DNA from: Paracoccus liaowanqingii | GTDB taxonomy: Bacteria; Pseudomonadota; Alphaproteobacteria; Rhodobacterales; Rhodobacteraceae | DNA: 64,000 bases | Direction of reading: 5' to 3' | Assembly (NCBI RefSeq): GCF_004683865.2 | Contig: NZ_CP040762.1 | Span: forward strand, 180,327 to 244,326 | In this document: positions 36,422-46,321 of the stretch, piece by piece | How the letters are laid out: each line of letters opens with the position of its first letter | How positions within the stretch are numbered: the first letter of the stretch is position 1 | The notes under the pieces: generated by a model | Told to the model about the DNA's origin: nothing | The model's database searches: none | What the model saw: only the letters and a program-made list of their open reading frames with translations | Made by a program: the position numbers and the translations under genes

Positions 36422-36869
36422 ACATATGAAAACGAATAGTAAAGCTTACTTTAGTTGGTAAAGTGCGCAAAAAGGTTCTACTCATCGAACTTGACAACCT
36501 GGAGTTGCCGGTAACTGATGGCTTTATCGGCTTGATAAGGATGTGGCTGTGACCAATTTCGGAGGCGGAATGATTGGAGATAATTCTCTCGAGAGGGAAG
36601 GGTCATATGCTTTGGGAGTAAGGGGATGAATGGTTCAGCTGCGTTCGAACAGTCTGACTGGCTAAACCTCTCAGGCGCAGATCAAGACACCCTACGCATC
36701 TGGTTGCAAGCAACAACAGATCTTCTGCCACTTGCGAAGGCAGCTGGAGTTGACCAAAAAAGCAAAGCTTCCATGATTTCTCAAGGGCTGGCATTTGAAG
36801 ATAACCATGCATTTTACGGCTACAGCTTGAACCTTACCGATAAAGGATGGCTGGCAATTGAATGGGTTA

Positions 36870-38028
36870 TACCAACAGCCCTAAGCTCTGACTCACGGGA
36901 TTCCCTTCGACCTGAAAATCTGAATCATTGCCATCAAGAGATGGAGGTTCTGATGGCGATTGAGATCACTCGAACGGATATGTCGACAAGTGAGCTTCGG
37001 GCGGCGGCGGCGCGCACAAAGGATGCAAAAGCGGTGCGGCGGATTTTGGCGATCGCTCTTGTTCTGGAGGGCGCGGATCGCAAGACGGCGGCGGAGGCCT
37101 GCGGCATGGACCGGCAGACCCTGCGCGATTGGGTTCATCGCTACAACGCCGAGGGGATCACCGGTCTGTCGAACCGGTATTGGGCAGGCCCGACGCCGCT
37201 CCTGAACTCTGAGCAGAAAGCGGAACTTGCCCGGATGGTCCGTGAAGGGCCTGACCTTGAGGCCGATGGGGTGGTCCGCTGGCGCTGCGTCGATCTCAAG
37301 CGCAAGATCGAAGATCGCTTCGGCGTGGTCATGCACGAGCGGACGGTCGGCAAGCAGCTGGCAGCCCTTGGCTTCCGCCGCCTTTCAGTGCGCCCACAGC
37401 ACCCCAGATCCGACCCGTTGGCACAGGAGGCATTTAAAAAAACTTTGCCGCTACGGTAAAGGCCGCCCTGCCGGAGACGGCGCACGGGAAGCCATTGGAG
37501 GTGTGGTTTCAGGATGAAGCACGCGTAGGTCAACAGGGGACGCTCACCCGGACCTGGGCCGAGTGCGGAACCCGGCCTCGTGCGCCGCGCGACACCCGCT
37601 ACAAATGGGCCTATATCTTCGGCGCCGTCTGTCCATCGCGCGCCACGACCGCGGCACTTGTCATGCCACGTGCCGATACCTCGGCCATGAACGCTCATCT
37701 CGCTGAAATCGCGAAAACCGTCGCGTCGGGCGCCCATGCCGTGCTCGTGATGGACGGCGCCGGCTGGCATAACTCCAGCGCTCTGCGCATCCCCGACAAC
37801 ATCACCATCGTGACGCTTCCGCCCTATGCGCCAGAGCTGAATCCGGTTGAGAACATCTGGGCCTATCTGCGCGCAAACTGCCTCGCCATCACCGTCTTTG
37901 ACACCTACGCAGACATTGTCGACCGATGCTGCAGCGCATGGAACGCCTTCGCAAACGACCCCGAGCGCGTCCGATCGATTGCCACGCGTGAATACGCAAA
38001 AGGGGTCAGTGCTTAGGGCCGTTGGTAT
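36870..38028 (+). mobile_element. IS630-family insertion sequence with TA duplication
   Basis: About 1.16 kb. Ends read inward: TACCAACAGCCCTAAGCTCT (left) and ATACCAACGGCCCTAAGCAC (right). TA is duplicated at 36868-36869 and 38029-38030, as expected for IS630. It carries one transposase gene in two frames. Confidence 0.9.
36953..38016 (+). CDS. IS630-family transposase, two frames joined at an A-run
   Basis: ATG at 36953 with GGAGG upstream. The first frame holds the helix-turn-helix half (RKTAAEACGMDRQTLRDWVH, GITGLSNRYWAGPTPLLN). At about 37435 the run TTTAAAAAAAC ends it (KKTLPLR, stop), while the -1 frame continues NFAATVKAALPETAHGKPLE into the catalytic half: VWFQDEARVGQQ, VLVMDGAGWHNS and PELNPVENIW, the DDE residues. 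A -1 shift or transcript slippage on the A-run is the normal way such IS630 members make transposase, so it may be functional. Confidence 0.85.
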
Positions 38029-38125
38029 TAGCCGCAACGATATTGTTGTTCCACTCTACGGGACTTTGGAGACCCAACCCCAATCATCGGTGCTTTCTAT
38101 ATAAACTACCATGGCGATAATTGGT

Positions 38126-39478
38126 TCAGGCTGAACAACGCTGCCCGTGGGCGAGATAGCCATTAGCTGTCCTGATCACTCGGAAGATGGCGGTCAGAAT
38201 GAGGGCCAACAAAGCCCTGAGGTGGGCCAGGATCTTGCGGATGTTGTGGCCGCAGCCGCAGAGCACGGCAAAGATGGCGTCGCCGAACGTGCCTTTCAGC
38301 GGGCAGCGCGATAAGCGTCCGTCTGTTTTCATGTGTCCGATCTCGGGCTCGATGGCGCTGCGTCGCCTCAGCAGCGCTTTCAGCTTCGGCGTCAGGCCGC
38401 GGCGGGTGCCGCTGATCAGGACCTTCGTTCCCGATACCCCATGGCCGCGATACCCGCGGTCCACGACGGCCAGATCCGGGATCTGGCCGGTCAGGATCGC
38501 AATCTGCTCCAGGGCTTCGGGCAATGTGTGGCCATCGTAGGGATTTCCCGGCAAGGCGCGCATGCCCACGACGAAGCCCTCGTCGATGGTGGTGGCCAGA
38601 CTGACCTTGGTGCCGAACTCGTAGCGCTTGCGGGCTTTGCCCTTTGAGATGCAATCGACCTCGGGCTCATGCAGGGCGTAGATCTTGCTGCGGCTTTTTG
38701 GAGATTGATGGAGCAAACGACCGACGAGCACGAGGGTGTCCAGAACCCGTCCCCGGAAGGGCCCCTCCGCAATCCCGTCCAACTGCCGGCGGATATCCCT
38801 CAGGACACGACCGGCGTATCCCTTCAGCTGTTTCAGAGCCTTGCCCATGCGTTTGAACTGCCGGGCATGGGCGTAACGCCCGATCTGCACGGCCAGGCGC
38901 GGTGCGAGACGATTGTAGTTCTGCCGCAACGTGATCCCGCCCTCGCCGGCGAGGGCGACAAGCTTGCCGCGTGCCTTCTTATACAAGCGCGCATCGGTCG
39001 GGTGGGCGATGTTCTTTTCCATCACCGTCGTATCCACGGCGATGCGCGACAGGCTGCGATCCTTCACCGCCCCTGAGCTGCGCCCTGCCTCTATCGTCTT
39101 GGTCAGCAGCCACTCGGCCCCTTCCTCTCCGATCCGCTTGCGCCACCGGGTCAGGGAAGACGGGTCAATCGGCAGGCGGTGCTGGAAGAAGACCTCGCCA
39201 GTGAAATGCTGGTAGTAGGGGTTCTCAACCCAACGGGCGACGACAGCTTCGTCAGACAACCGATAGGCATGCTGAAGATACAGCAGGCCCGCCACCAGCC
39301 GCGGCGAGGTTGCCGGCCGCCCTGTCGGGGAGGGAAAGAAACCCGCCCATTCGGTCTCGAAGAACTCCCAGTCAATCAGCGCGGCGAGTTTCGCCAGTTC
39401 ATGGCGCAGATCGATCATCTCGGTCAGACGGGGACGCAGGAGATCATCCTGTTCTTCAGCGCGCGGACGAGGCTTCAT
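38126..39478 (-). CDS. IS5-family transposase
   Basis: 450 residues from the ATG ending at 39478 (MKPRPRAEEQDDLLRPRLTE). An N-terminal DUF772-type region (HELAKLAALIDWEFFETEWA; GLLYLQHAYRLSDEAVVARW) is followed by the DDE core: IAVDTTVMEKNIAHPTDARL, LAVVDRGYRGHGVSG, and RRSAIEPEIGHMKTDGRLSR with the last Glu. The frame is intact, so probably active. Confidence 0.9.
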   Translation of the reverse strand: MKPRPRAEEQDDLLRPRLTEMIDLRHELAKLAALIDWEFFETEWAGFFPSPTGRPATSPRLVAGLLYLQHAYRLSDEAVVARWVENPYYQHFTGEVFFQHRLPIDPSSLTRWRKRIGEEGAEWLLTKTIEAGRSSGAVKDRSLSRIAVDTTVMEKNIAHPTDARLYKKARGKLVALAGEGGITLRQNYNRLAPRLAVQIGRYAHARQFKRMGKALKQLKGYAGRVLRDIRRQLDGIAEGPFRGRVLDTLVLVGRLLHQSPKSRSKIYALHEPEVDCISKGKARKRYEFGTKVSLATTIDEGFVVGMRALPGNPYDGHTLPEALEQIAILTGQIPDLAVVDRGYRGHGVSGTKVLISGTRRGLTPKLKALLRRRSAIEPEIGHMKTDGRLSRCPLKGTFGDAIFAVLCGCGHNIRKILAHLRALLALILTAIFRVIRTANGYLAHGQRCSA

Positions 39479-39592
39479 CACAGCTCCGGAATTCGCAAGG
39501 TTTCGAATACCAACATACGAAACCTTGCAATTCCCCGCTAACGTTTTGAGAGGATAAGCGATCAAATCTAGACAGTTAAATGTTGTTCAGGC
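38126..39592 (-). mobile_element. IS5-family insertion sequence
   Basis: About 1.46 kb with short terminal repeats CTGAACAAC (38131-38139 and, inverted, 39582-39590). The transposase stop lies just outside the left repeat. No clear target duplication. Confidence 0.8.
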
Positions 39593-39766
39593 CGGTCTAA
39601 TTGATTATTAATAGCATATTTAATAGAAATAACTTCTGCGTGTCTTACACGCGGGACCGAAGACAAAGCCGGATTCTGCTTTTGCCTTGCGCCTTCATGA
39701 GGATGTGAAAGCTCATGGAGCATCTTCGCCATGACTGGTTCCAGCAATCGTGGCCGAGTTGCCACC
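39593..39766. other. Intergenic, nothing recognised
   Basis: Short AT-rich gap between the IS5 and the large gene. Confidence 0.25.
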
Positions 39767-41899
39767 TCACATCTGCTGATCAGCGAAGCGTTGCCTCAGC
39801 CATTCCGGCAGGGATACCGACAGTTCGGTGTTGTCGAACCGACCATCCGTCGCCTGTTCAAGCATTTTGCGGATCGACTTGCCTTGCGCACCGAGCACCT
39901 TGGACGGCCAGTTTGGCTTTGTGGCCTCCCAAGCAGTCAGATAGCCGTCTGCCCATATGGGGATGAGCGGGATCTCGGTGGGGATCAAAGCCAAGTCATC
40001 CGCCGCCCGCATCTTCGAGACGGTGTCATTGTAGCGCAGCATGAGGAGTTCGACAAAGCACGACAGCTTCTTGTCAGTCTTTAGGTTGAACGCGACAAGA
40101 TTGAGGAGAGGGCTGAGCCAGTCAAGAGGCTCGACAAAAAGCGGCGCCGTGCAGACCCCGGTGAGGTAGCCGTCGAGCCAGGGCTCGGTCAGCCCGGCCG
40201 GACGCAGCAGTTTTGCCAGCTCGTCCTTCTTCTCGGCCGCGAAGGCGGGCGCCGGGAAGTTTGCTGGCACCATGGACGATGAGACGAAAGGCCCCTCCAC
40301 GTCGGGGTCAAGCAGTCCGCTTGGACCATCCTTCCGGTCAATCCAGACCAGGATGGATTGATCGCAGATGAATTTCATGACCGGGATTTTCTTCAGATCC
40401 CGCCCGTTCATCAGCGCGGCAGCGACAGCAATGAATTCCTCCGCGTCGTCGGTTCCGGCTGCGCTGAGCAACAGCGCATTGCGGGCGATGATGGCGGCCC
40501 ATTGCACACGGCGAGCTTCCAGCACACTCCACATGCTTCGGGTCAAGGCAGTGTGGGATCTTGCGCTCTCCAGTCCGGCGACCGTCTCGTCGCTGTCCTC
40601 GAACCAGCTCGCCAGCATCCGATACTGGTCCGGCCAATACTGGCTGGCCGTGATCAGACGACCGCGCGATTGGACGGGCAAGCCTGCGATGCGACCTTCG
40701 GGATCGGCTAACTCCAGGATTGCCTCGACCGAAGACGGAAGAGGGCGCAATCCGGCGAGGCCGCAGGACTGGACTACATCCACGAGCCCCGGTACGGGGG
40801 CGAGGGCTGCCTCAAGGCCCTCGGCCAATGCGAGGCCAATCGCCTCCGCCATGTACGCGGGTGAAACATCAAAGGCCTCGATCTCGTCCGTGATCCGGGC
40901 CATGATAGCGCGCTGCTCGGTAGCGCTGTCGCAGGGCATGACATAGGCATCCTTAACGCCGAACCCTTGTTTCAGCAGCACCACGGCAACGCTGCGGGAA
41001 CTCCCCGTCTGAACTGTCGCCGCCATGCTCTGCGCCCCCGAGCCATCAACCAGACTTGCGACAATCCGATGCAGCTTGCGCTCGGGCTCGCTGATGGCTC
41101 TTGCTATCCCTTTGCGCATGGCATCACGAACAAGCCCATCCAGGCGGTCGCGCAGCACAGCATCTGCCATCCAGCTTCGCAGGATCGTGAGGCGGGCCAG
41201 CACCTCTGCAGAAAGCTGCCCGGAAGCAAGTCGATCGGCCAAGCCCTCCACCGCGCCGGATCGGATGTCTGCACTGGCGTCGAGCAGCCAGGCGCAGCCA
41301 AGTTCGGCGTAGATTTCCGGCGGGCGCCCCACGGCGACCCGGACCAATGCCTGGCGTGCCCCGGGCGGCATGATGGGGAGCATCTCGGCAAACATCGCGT
41401 GGAGAGCCGAACCGCCACCGTCCTCCCGGATCAACGGGCCAACCAGGCTGTCGAGCAGGGAGTCAAAATCAGCTGGATCTTGGCTGTCCCCAATGACCTC
41501 GTTGAAAGCATCCTCCCGCGAGGCGAGGCTTTCAGGCGGCGTCAGGCTGGCGCGCACCCATGCTCCCGATACTGCCAGACGGCCTCTAAACGTTAAACTG
41601 CCTGTTACAACCAGCATGCCCAGATGGGTTTCGAGGCTATCAATGAAGAGCTTACCCTGCTGCTGCCCGTTCTCCCGCGCTATTCTGGCCTCGTCTAGAG
41701 CAGCACCGAGCAGGTGACTCATACGCTCCTCGGCAACGCCGACCGAAGAGATGCTGGCCAGTGCCCCCAGCAATCCCGCCGCATCCGCAGGTGCCCTTAA
41801 AAGTACCCGCCCGAACCGTGTCAGCGTTTCCGGCTGCACCTTCGGAGTGGTGTTCTGAGCAAGGTCGGTGAGCATGGTCTTGACAGAGCTGGGCAGCAT
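39767..41899 (-). CDS. Large helical protein (710 aa) with a UPF0149/YecA-like C-terminal region
   Basis: Not a family I can name with certainty. It is almost wholly helical, with HEAT-like periodicity in the first 450 residues (e.g. ADIRSGAVEGLADRLASGQL; ALVRVAVGRPPEIYAELGCA). No signal peptide, no transmembrane helix. Near the C-terminus, PWLDGYLTGVCTAPLFVEPL then DWLSPLLN and IPIWADGYLTAWEATKPNW resemble the two conserved halves of UPF0149 (YecA). The start at 41899 (MLPSSVKTMLTDLAQNTTPK) lacks a strong ribosome site. It stands alone between an IS5 and an IS110 remnant. No nuclease, ATPase or toxin motif seen. Confidence 0.6.
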   Translation of the reverse strand: MLPSSVKTMLTDLAQNTTPKVQPETLTRFGRVLLRAPADAAGLLGALASISSVGVAEERMSHLLGAALDEARIARENGQQQGKLFIDSLETHLGMLVVTGSLTFRGRLAVSGAWVRASLTPPESLASREDAFNEVIGDSQDPADFDSLLDSLVGPLIREDGGGSALHAMFAEMLPIMPPGARQALVRVAVGRPPEIYAELGCAWLLDASADIRSGAVEGLADRLASGQLSAEVLARLTILRSWMADAVLRDRLDGLVRDAMRKGIARAISEPERKLHRIVASLVDGSGAQSMAATVQTGSSRSVAVVLLKQGFGVKDAYVMPCDSATEQRAIMARITDEIEAFDVSPAYMAEAIGLALAEGLEAALAPVPGLVDVVQSCGLAGLRPLPSSVEAILELADPEGRIAGLPVQSRGRLITASQYWPDQYRMLASWFEDSDETVAGLESARSHTALTRSMWSVLEARRVQWAAIIARNALLLSAAGTDDAEEFIAVAAALMNGRDLKKIPVMKFICDQSILVWIDRKDGPSGLLDPDVEGPFVSSSMVPANFPAPAFAAEKKDELAKLLRPAGLTEPWLDGYLTGVCTAPLFVEPLDWLSPLLNLVAFNLKTDKKLSCFVELLMLRYNDTVSKMRAADDLALIPTEIPLIPIWADGYLTAWEATKPNWPSKVLGAQGKSIRKMLEQATDGRFDNTELSVSLPEWLRQRFADQQM

Positions 41900-42085
41900 G
41901 GGGGTCCCAAGTAAGCTAAAGGCAGACCATGTTAATTCTGCATCGACTCATGCTGCAGCGCAAGCGGAGGGAGATCGCTTGAGGTGGTGCGCCACCGATA
42001 CACCAGACGCCGTCCTATCCTGGCAACGTGTGGCCCGGCCGCGGCGTGCGATTAGACCGGATGTGGGTCTCGCCGGCTAGCGCTG

Positions 42086-42255
42086 CACCGTTTGCGACCT
42101 ATGCCCGTCACAATCCGGTTCTAAAATTGGTCGATCAGCGCCTCTTGGCGCCCGGCAAACCCCACAAGGTCGTTATCGCCGCCATCGCAAACGCAGTCCT
42201 CAAATCAGACATCCTTTGGCAAGCGAAGCCAAGGGTTTGGACAAATTTACTATGA
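42086..42255 (+). mobile_element. Probable IS110-family transposase C-terminal remnant
   Basis: The plus strand reads YARHNPVLKLVDQRLLAPGK then PHKVVIAAIANAVLKSDILW, close to the closing part of IS110/IS116 transposases (RHNPxLxxFYxRLxAxGKPKKVAxTA). Nothing else of the element remains; the 180 bp to the left holds nothing recognised. Confidence 0.45.
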
Positions 42256-44052
42256 AGCGGCGGTCACGAGGCGCGTCAGCACTGACTTGAGTTCCACTCG
42301 ATCGGTCGGTTTCGGCAGGATCATCGCCGCCTTGAAGCGAGGGGGCAGTTCGGAGGCATCGACATATCCTGTACAGAAGGCGAACGGGACGTTCATTCCG
42401 GCAAGCTTGTCAGCGACTGCGAAGCTGACATCGCTCTCCCCGAGGCTCACGTCGAGAAGGGCCGCCTCGGGGCGTGAGTCAGAGATCAGACGCATCGCCG
42501 CCTCGACCGATGAGGCCGGACCCAGCACCTTGCATCCCGCATCAAGTAGCATTGACTCCATTTCCATGGCGATCAGGGCCTCGTCCTCGACGAGCAACAC
42601 CACAGCGCCAGCCAGGGCTGCTGGGGACGCAGTCGGCGGACGAGGGCTGCGCGGCGGGGCTTCAGGGATGATGCCCTTGCCCGCCGGTACTCGGATCACG
42701 CAGAGCAGTCCCGTTTCGCGCCATTCAAACTCGATCTCTCCCCCCAGCTGTTCAATGGAGCTGCTGATGAGGGCCGATCCGAACCCCTTGGAAACGGGGT
42801 GCGCCACGCTCGGCCCGCCGGTTTCGCTCCACGTCAGTCGAAGCAGGGACTGATCAGTCGCATTTGCCTCGAGGGTCCAGTCGAGTTCCACTCGACCCTC
42901 GGGCATAGAGAAAGCGCCATATTTCGCGGCATTGGTTGCAAGTTCATGCAGAACCAGACTTAGGGGCTGGGCACTTGCCGGCGGCAAGCGCAGCGCAGGG
43001 CCGGCCAGCCGGGATATCATGTTCTTCCCCGCAAAAGCTGCCAACTCCTGATCCACCAGTTCCTTCAGGTTGATGGCGTCCCACCGCGACTTCGACAACA
43101 GGCCATGCACGCGGGCAAGTGCTTGGATGCGTCCGGTCACGGCCTTGCGGAAGCTCACGGGATCCTCGCTTCTGCTTAGATTTACAAGGGACTGAATGAT
43201 GGCCAGCATGTTCTTGGCGCGATGATCCACCTCGCGGGTCAACAACCGCTCGCGTTCCTCGGCCTCTCGCCGCTTGGTCACGTCCCTGGTGACCCCGACG
43301 ATCCCGATAACATGATTGTCCTCATCGCGCAGCGGTGCCTTGACCGAACGATAGTGTCGAATGCCGCCTTCCGGGCCGACATAACTTTCGTCGATATCGA
43401 GGGTCTGACCGGTGTCGATGACATGCCGGTCATGGGCCATGATGGCGCGGGCCTGTGCCTCGTCGGGGGCATAATCAAGATCCGTAAGTCCAAGGATCTC
43501 TTCGGGAGGCCGACCTACTGCCTGCTGCACGGCCGCGTTCACATAGAGGATCCGCCCGCTGTTGTCTTTGGCGTAGATCAGGTCCGGAGTCGAATCCCCG
43601 ATCAGACCAAGCAACGCCGATGTCTGTCGCAGCTCGTCGCTGGTTCGCTTGAGTTCGTCAACATCTGTGCAGGTTCCCATCCAGCGAACGATCGCCCCCG
43701 TGTCGTCGCGCACGGGCAGAGCACGTCCCAAGGTCCAGCGGTACACGCCGCTGTGGTGACGCAGGCGATACTCGATCTCGTAGGCATCGCCAGTGTTAAG
43801 ACTGAGTTGCCACCTGGACCTTGCACGCTCCTGATCCTCAGGATGGAACATGTCGTTCCAGCCCTCGCCATCGGTTGTTCCCTTCGGGACACCCGTGAAT
43901 TCGTACCAGCGGTCATTGTAGAAATCGTGATACCCGTCGGGGCGTGTCGACCATACCATCTGCGGTATAGCATTCAGGATCAGGCGCTGTTGCTCCTCGG
44001 CAAGCTCTGAACTCTCCACCCGTGCCTTGGACATCTTGCCTGCCTGCTTCAT
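42250..44052 (-). CDS. Hybrid PAS-HWE histidine kinase with C-terminal receiver
   Basis: About 600 residues. The start chosen is the ATG ending at 44052 (MKQAGKMSKARV), five bases after GGGAG; the frame is open to 44097. Two PAS domains (about 20-140, with DFYNDRWYEFTGVPKG and the PAC part YRLRHHSGVYRWTLGRALPV; about 150-275) are followed by an HWE-type kinase core. Its phospho-acceptor His lies in EVDHRAKNMLAIIQSLVNLS, the N-box in LHELATNAAKYGAFS, and GFGSALISSSIEQLGGEIEF near its end. A CheY-like receiver (about 490-600) has its Asp in AALLDVSLGES. Cytoplasmic, since no membrane helices are seen. Such kinases often feed the general stress response. Confidence 0.92.
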   Translation of the reverse strand: MKQAGKMSKARVESSELAEEQQRLILNAIPQMVWSTRPDGYHDFYNDRWYEFTGVPKGTTDGEGWNDMFHPEDQERARSRWQLSLNTGDAYEIEYRLRHHSGVYRWTLGRALPVRDDTGAIVRWMGTCTDVDELKRTSDELRQTSALLGLIGDSTPDLIYAKDNSGRILYVNAAVQQAVGRPPEEILGLTDLDYAPDEAQARAIMAHDRHVIDTGQTLDIDESYVGPEGGIRHYRSVKAPLRDEDNHVIGIVGVTRDVTKRREAEERERLLTREVDHRAKNMLAIIQSLVNLSRSEDPVSFRKAVTGRIQALARVHGLLSKSRWDAINLKELVDQELAAFAGKNMISRLAGPALRLPPASAQPLSLVLHELATNAAKYGAFSMPEGRVELDWTLEANATDQSLLRLTWSETGGPSVAHPVSKGFGSALISSSIEQLGGEIEFEWRETGLLCVIRVPAGKGIIPEAPPRSPRPPTASPAALAGAVVLLVEDEALIAMEMESMLLDAGCKVLGPASSVEAAMRLISDSRPEAALLDVSLGESDVSFAVADKLAGMNVPFAFCTGYVDASELPPRFKAAMILPKPTDRVELKSVLTRLVTAAS

Positions 44053-44097
44053 ATTCTCCCACCCACCGTCTGATTTCGTCCCGAACCGCATTGTCAA

Positions 44098-44449
44098 TGA
44101 ACCACTCCGCTCGGATGGTTACCGATGCGGGACAGCCCGCCGGGGCTTGCTGTGGCATCCGAGCATGAACGGCGGCACGCGCGGGCCTTGTTCCATCGTT
44201 TCGCATGATCACAGTGCTGCCGATCGCTTATCAGGTACCCGCAGGAATACCGACTGTATTTAGAGCCCTCGTGCTGAACAGGCGCGTCCATTTATGCGCA
44301 GCACCTTACTGAGCTACCCCCATCCTTGGACAGATTTCGCGCTGCTTTACTACTGTCTGCACCTGCTCATCCGTTTGGATATTGATGAAACAAACCACAG
44401 CAAGCGGCTGCCCGCCATGGGAAGTGAGAAGCCGCTTGTGATCGAAGAC
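44098..44449. other. Upstream region of the kinase, nothing recognised
   Basis: About 350 bp. No gene that I can support; any kinase promoter would lie here. Confidence 0.25.
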
Positions 44450-44602
44450 GCCAATCCCGCGTCTGACAGCGGCCTCGGCCTGTGATCCGATTTTCCACCA
44501 TTGATCGATCATCATCGGATGCCCACCATCTACGGCGGCCAATTCCGAAACTGTGCGCGCGTCCTTAACAGTTTCCAGAGCCACGCGCGCTGCTACGCGC
44601 AA
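44450..44602 (-). mobile_element. IS3-family orfA remnant
   Basis: The minus strand reads RVALETVKDARTVSELAAVD then HPMMIDQWWKIGSQAEAAV, the helix-turn-helix of IS3 OrfA (normally ALExxKxxxTVxELAxxxxVHPxxIxxWKK). Degraded, with no end repeats seen. Confidence 0.55.
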
Positions 44603-44635
44603 AGGCGATCAATGCCACAATAAGGCTGTGACACC

Positions 44636-44905
44636 CTAATAAGCTGAACGGCGTGTCGTCGCACGATGCCTGCTTGCGGCCATGCTTCGGGTCCACTCCG
44701 GAAACCCTTTAGAGGCGTGCAGCCAGAATACCTCAGGATCCAGTCCGGCGTTTGTAAGCAAGGAGTCCTTAAAGGCTGTCCTGCGCCGTAACCACCGCTC
44801 GGCTTCTCCGCGCGCTAAGACCTCGGCTTTTTCCATCCCTTGAGAGTTCGCATCAGTTAAAAGTTGGAAGATGATGGCGCAGTTGAGTGCCGGATATCCA
44901 TGCAT
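44636..44905 (-). CDS. Unknown small protein (89 aa)
   Basis: ATG ending at 44905 (MHGYPALNCAIIFQLLTDAN) with AGGAGAAGATGA upstream, a strong site. Charged and helical (MEKAEVLARGEAERWLRRRT), with a basic tail (SRHRATTRRSAY). No known family. Confidence 0.5.
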   Translation of the reverse strand: MHGYPALNCAIIFQLLTDANSQGMEKAEVLARGEAERWLRRRTAFKDSLLTNAGLDPEVFWLHASKGFPEWTRSMAASRHRATTRRSAY

Positions 44906-45068
44906 TCATCTTCTCCTTTTAATTGTTTTCAGGTGAGCATACACAACCTTTTAAACTGCGCAACTTGGGTGGTGGCCGGGTGGAACTTACGGGCTGCTTT
45001 TGCGACTGACCGGACATGATGGCGCGTTGCACGGCGAGCGGGGATCTGTACTTGGAGACGACGCTGGA

Positions 45069-45380
45069 ATGCGAATTTGTGTTACTGGGGCAATTGGCTT
45101 CGTCGGCTCTGCTATTGTTTTTGAGTTGCTCGGCGCCGGGCATCACGTCATTGGACCCGCCCGAACTGACGCGGCAGTCGCCGCCCTTCGTGATTCGGGC
45201 GCAGTGGCGCAGCAAGGCGCCCTTGATGGCCCAGACAGACTGCGCCGCGGCGTGGAGCTTGCGGATGGCGTCATTCATGCGGCGTTCGATCATGACTCCT
45301 CGCGGTTTGGCGAAAGCTGCGAAGCGGATCTCTGGACAATTGAGGTGATTGGCCAGGTAATGGCCCGGAGCGGACAAGCT
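45069..45380 (+). pseudogene. NAD-binding SDR/epimerase N-terminal fragment
   Basis: Starts MRICVTGAIGFVGSAIVFEL, the Rossmann GxxGxxG motif of extended SDRs, followed by LLGAGHHVIGPARTDAAVAA and LADGVIHAAFDHD. After about 45380 the sequence no longer resembles the family in any frame, so at least the C-terminal half is lost. Confidence 0.7.
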
Positions 45381-45811
45381 GATGATCATGCAGCTGCATC
45401 GTCACGGACGAGGACATCGCACCGTCCGCGGGGCAAGGCACGCCTTGGGTGCCGGAACGGTCGCGACCCTGTTCGACACGCTCATGGTTGGGATCGCCCC
45501 ATCGGCGCGGGATGGCGCCCGCTGCGAGGAACGTGAAATGGCCAAAGGGTTGGCTGCGATAAGCGGGAGCCCCCCTTCCCAGCAGGACAATAATGTCCTC
45601 GATCATGCGAACCATTTTGCATCCTCGCGCTCAGCCGTCTCAGCGGGTCGAGTGCCAGCTTGGTTTGTCCCGCATCGCAGACCTCAAGACGCCGTCGCCG
45701 ATTGGCGGCCTTGCGGGCCCAAGCTTTCGTTCACGAAATCTGCACGTGCCGCCACTGGGCTCCCAAAAATGATACAGACCAGCCATACTCCGGACCTGAG
45801 CTGCAATGTCG

Positions 45812-46264
45812 TCAGATCGGCAGCTCCGACGTGGCCTTCTCCGTCGAGACCACGATGGACGTTCGAAATTTCCGGACGTTCTTGTCCGCGAAGAAAAAAC
45901 GGTGCGTGAACGCCTCGTAGTCTCCAATATCCTGCGCCATCACGATGAGGATGAAGTCAGCATCCCCGGCAATGCAATAGAAATGGGTGACCTGCCGATC
46001 CTCCCGTGCCTTGCGCTTGAAGGCGTCAATCTGGTCGACACGATCCCGCTCAAGCTCGACCGCCACGATGGCAGTGATGCCCAGTCCCAGGGGCTTGGGA
46101 TCCAGGATGGCGACCTCGCGCCGGATCACTCCTGCGTCCCGCAGCAGGCGCATGCGCCGCTGTACGGACGCAGTCGAGATGCCGGTCGTCTCGGCAAGTG
46201 ACTGAATCGACGTTTTTGCGTTCTGCTGCACCTGATCCAGTAACTTGCGATCTATCGCATCCAT
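45812..46264 (-). CDS. Lrp/AsnC-family transcriptional regulator
   Basis: 150 residues from MDAIDRKLLDQVQQNAKTSI, the usual Lrp length; the frame is open 12 codons further. The helix-turn-helix is QSLAETTGISTASVQRRMRL, followed by the linker GVIRREVAILDPKPLGLGIT. The RAM ligand domain follows, with VTHFYCIAGDADFILIVMAQ. It binds DNA as an octamer or dimer and senses amino acids. Divergent from azlCD, in the same arrangement as azlB in other bacteria, so it most likely controls that exporter. Confidence 0.92.
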   Translation of the reverse strand: MDAIDRKLLDQVQQNAKTSIQSLAETTGISTASVQRRMRLLRDAGVIRREVAILDPKPLGLGITAIVAVELERDRVDQIDAFKRKAREDRQVTHFYCIAGDADFILIVMAQDIGDYEAFTHRFFFADKNVRKFRTSIVVSTEKATSELPI

Positions 46265-46321
46265 GATCTCATCCCGCCGTTTTCTCGTCATTGCTGACAC
46301 GATCGGATCATCTTATTGGAG

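Larger units (their letters stand above)
36626..38104 (+). pseudogene. Small gene of unknown function split by IS630
   Basis: Starts MNGSAAFEQSDWLNLSGADQ with AGGGG upstream and reads to 36869. Removing the IS630 and one TA joins it in frame to 38031-38104 (SRNDIVVPLYGTLETQPQSS), giving a 105-residue product with a natural stop. The product is soluble; family unknown. This reconstruction also proves the IS630 borders. Confidence 0.7.
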
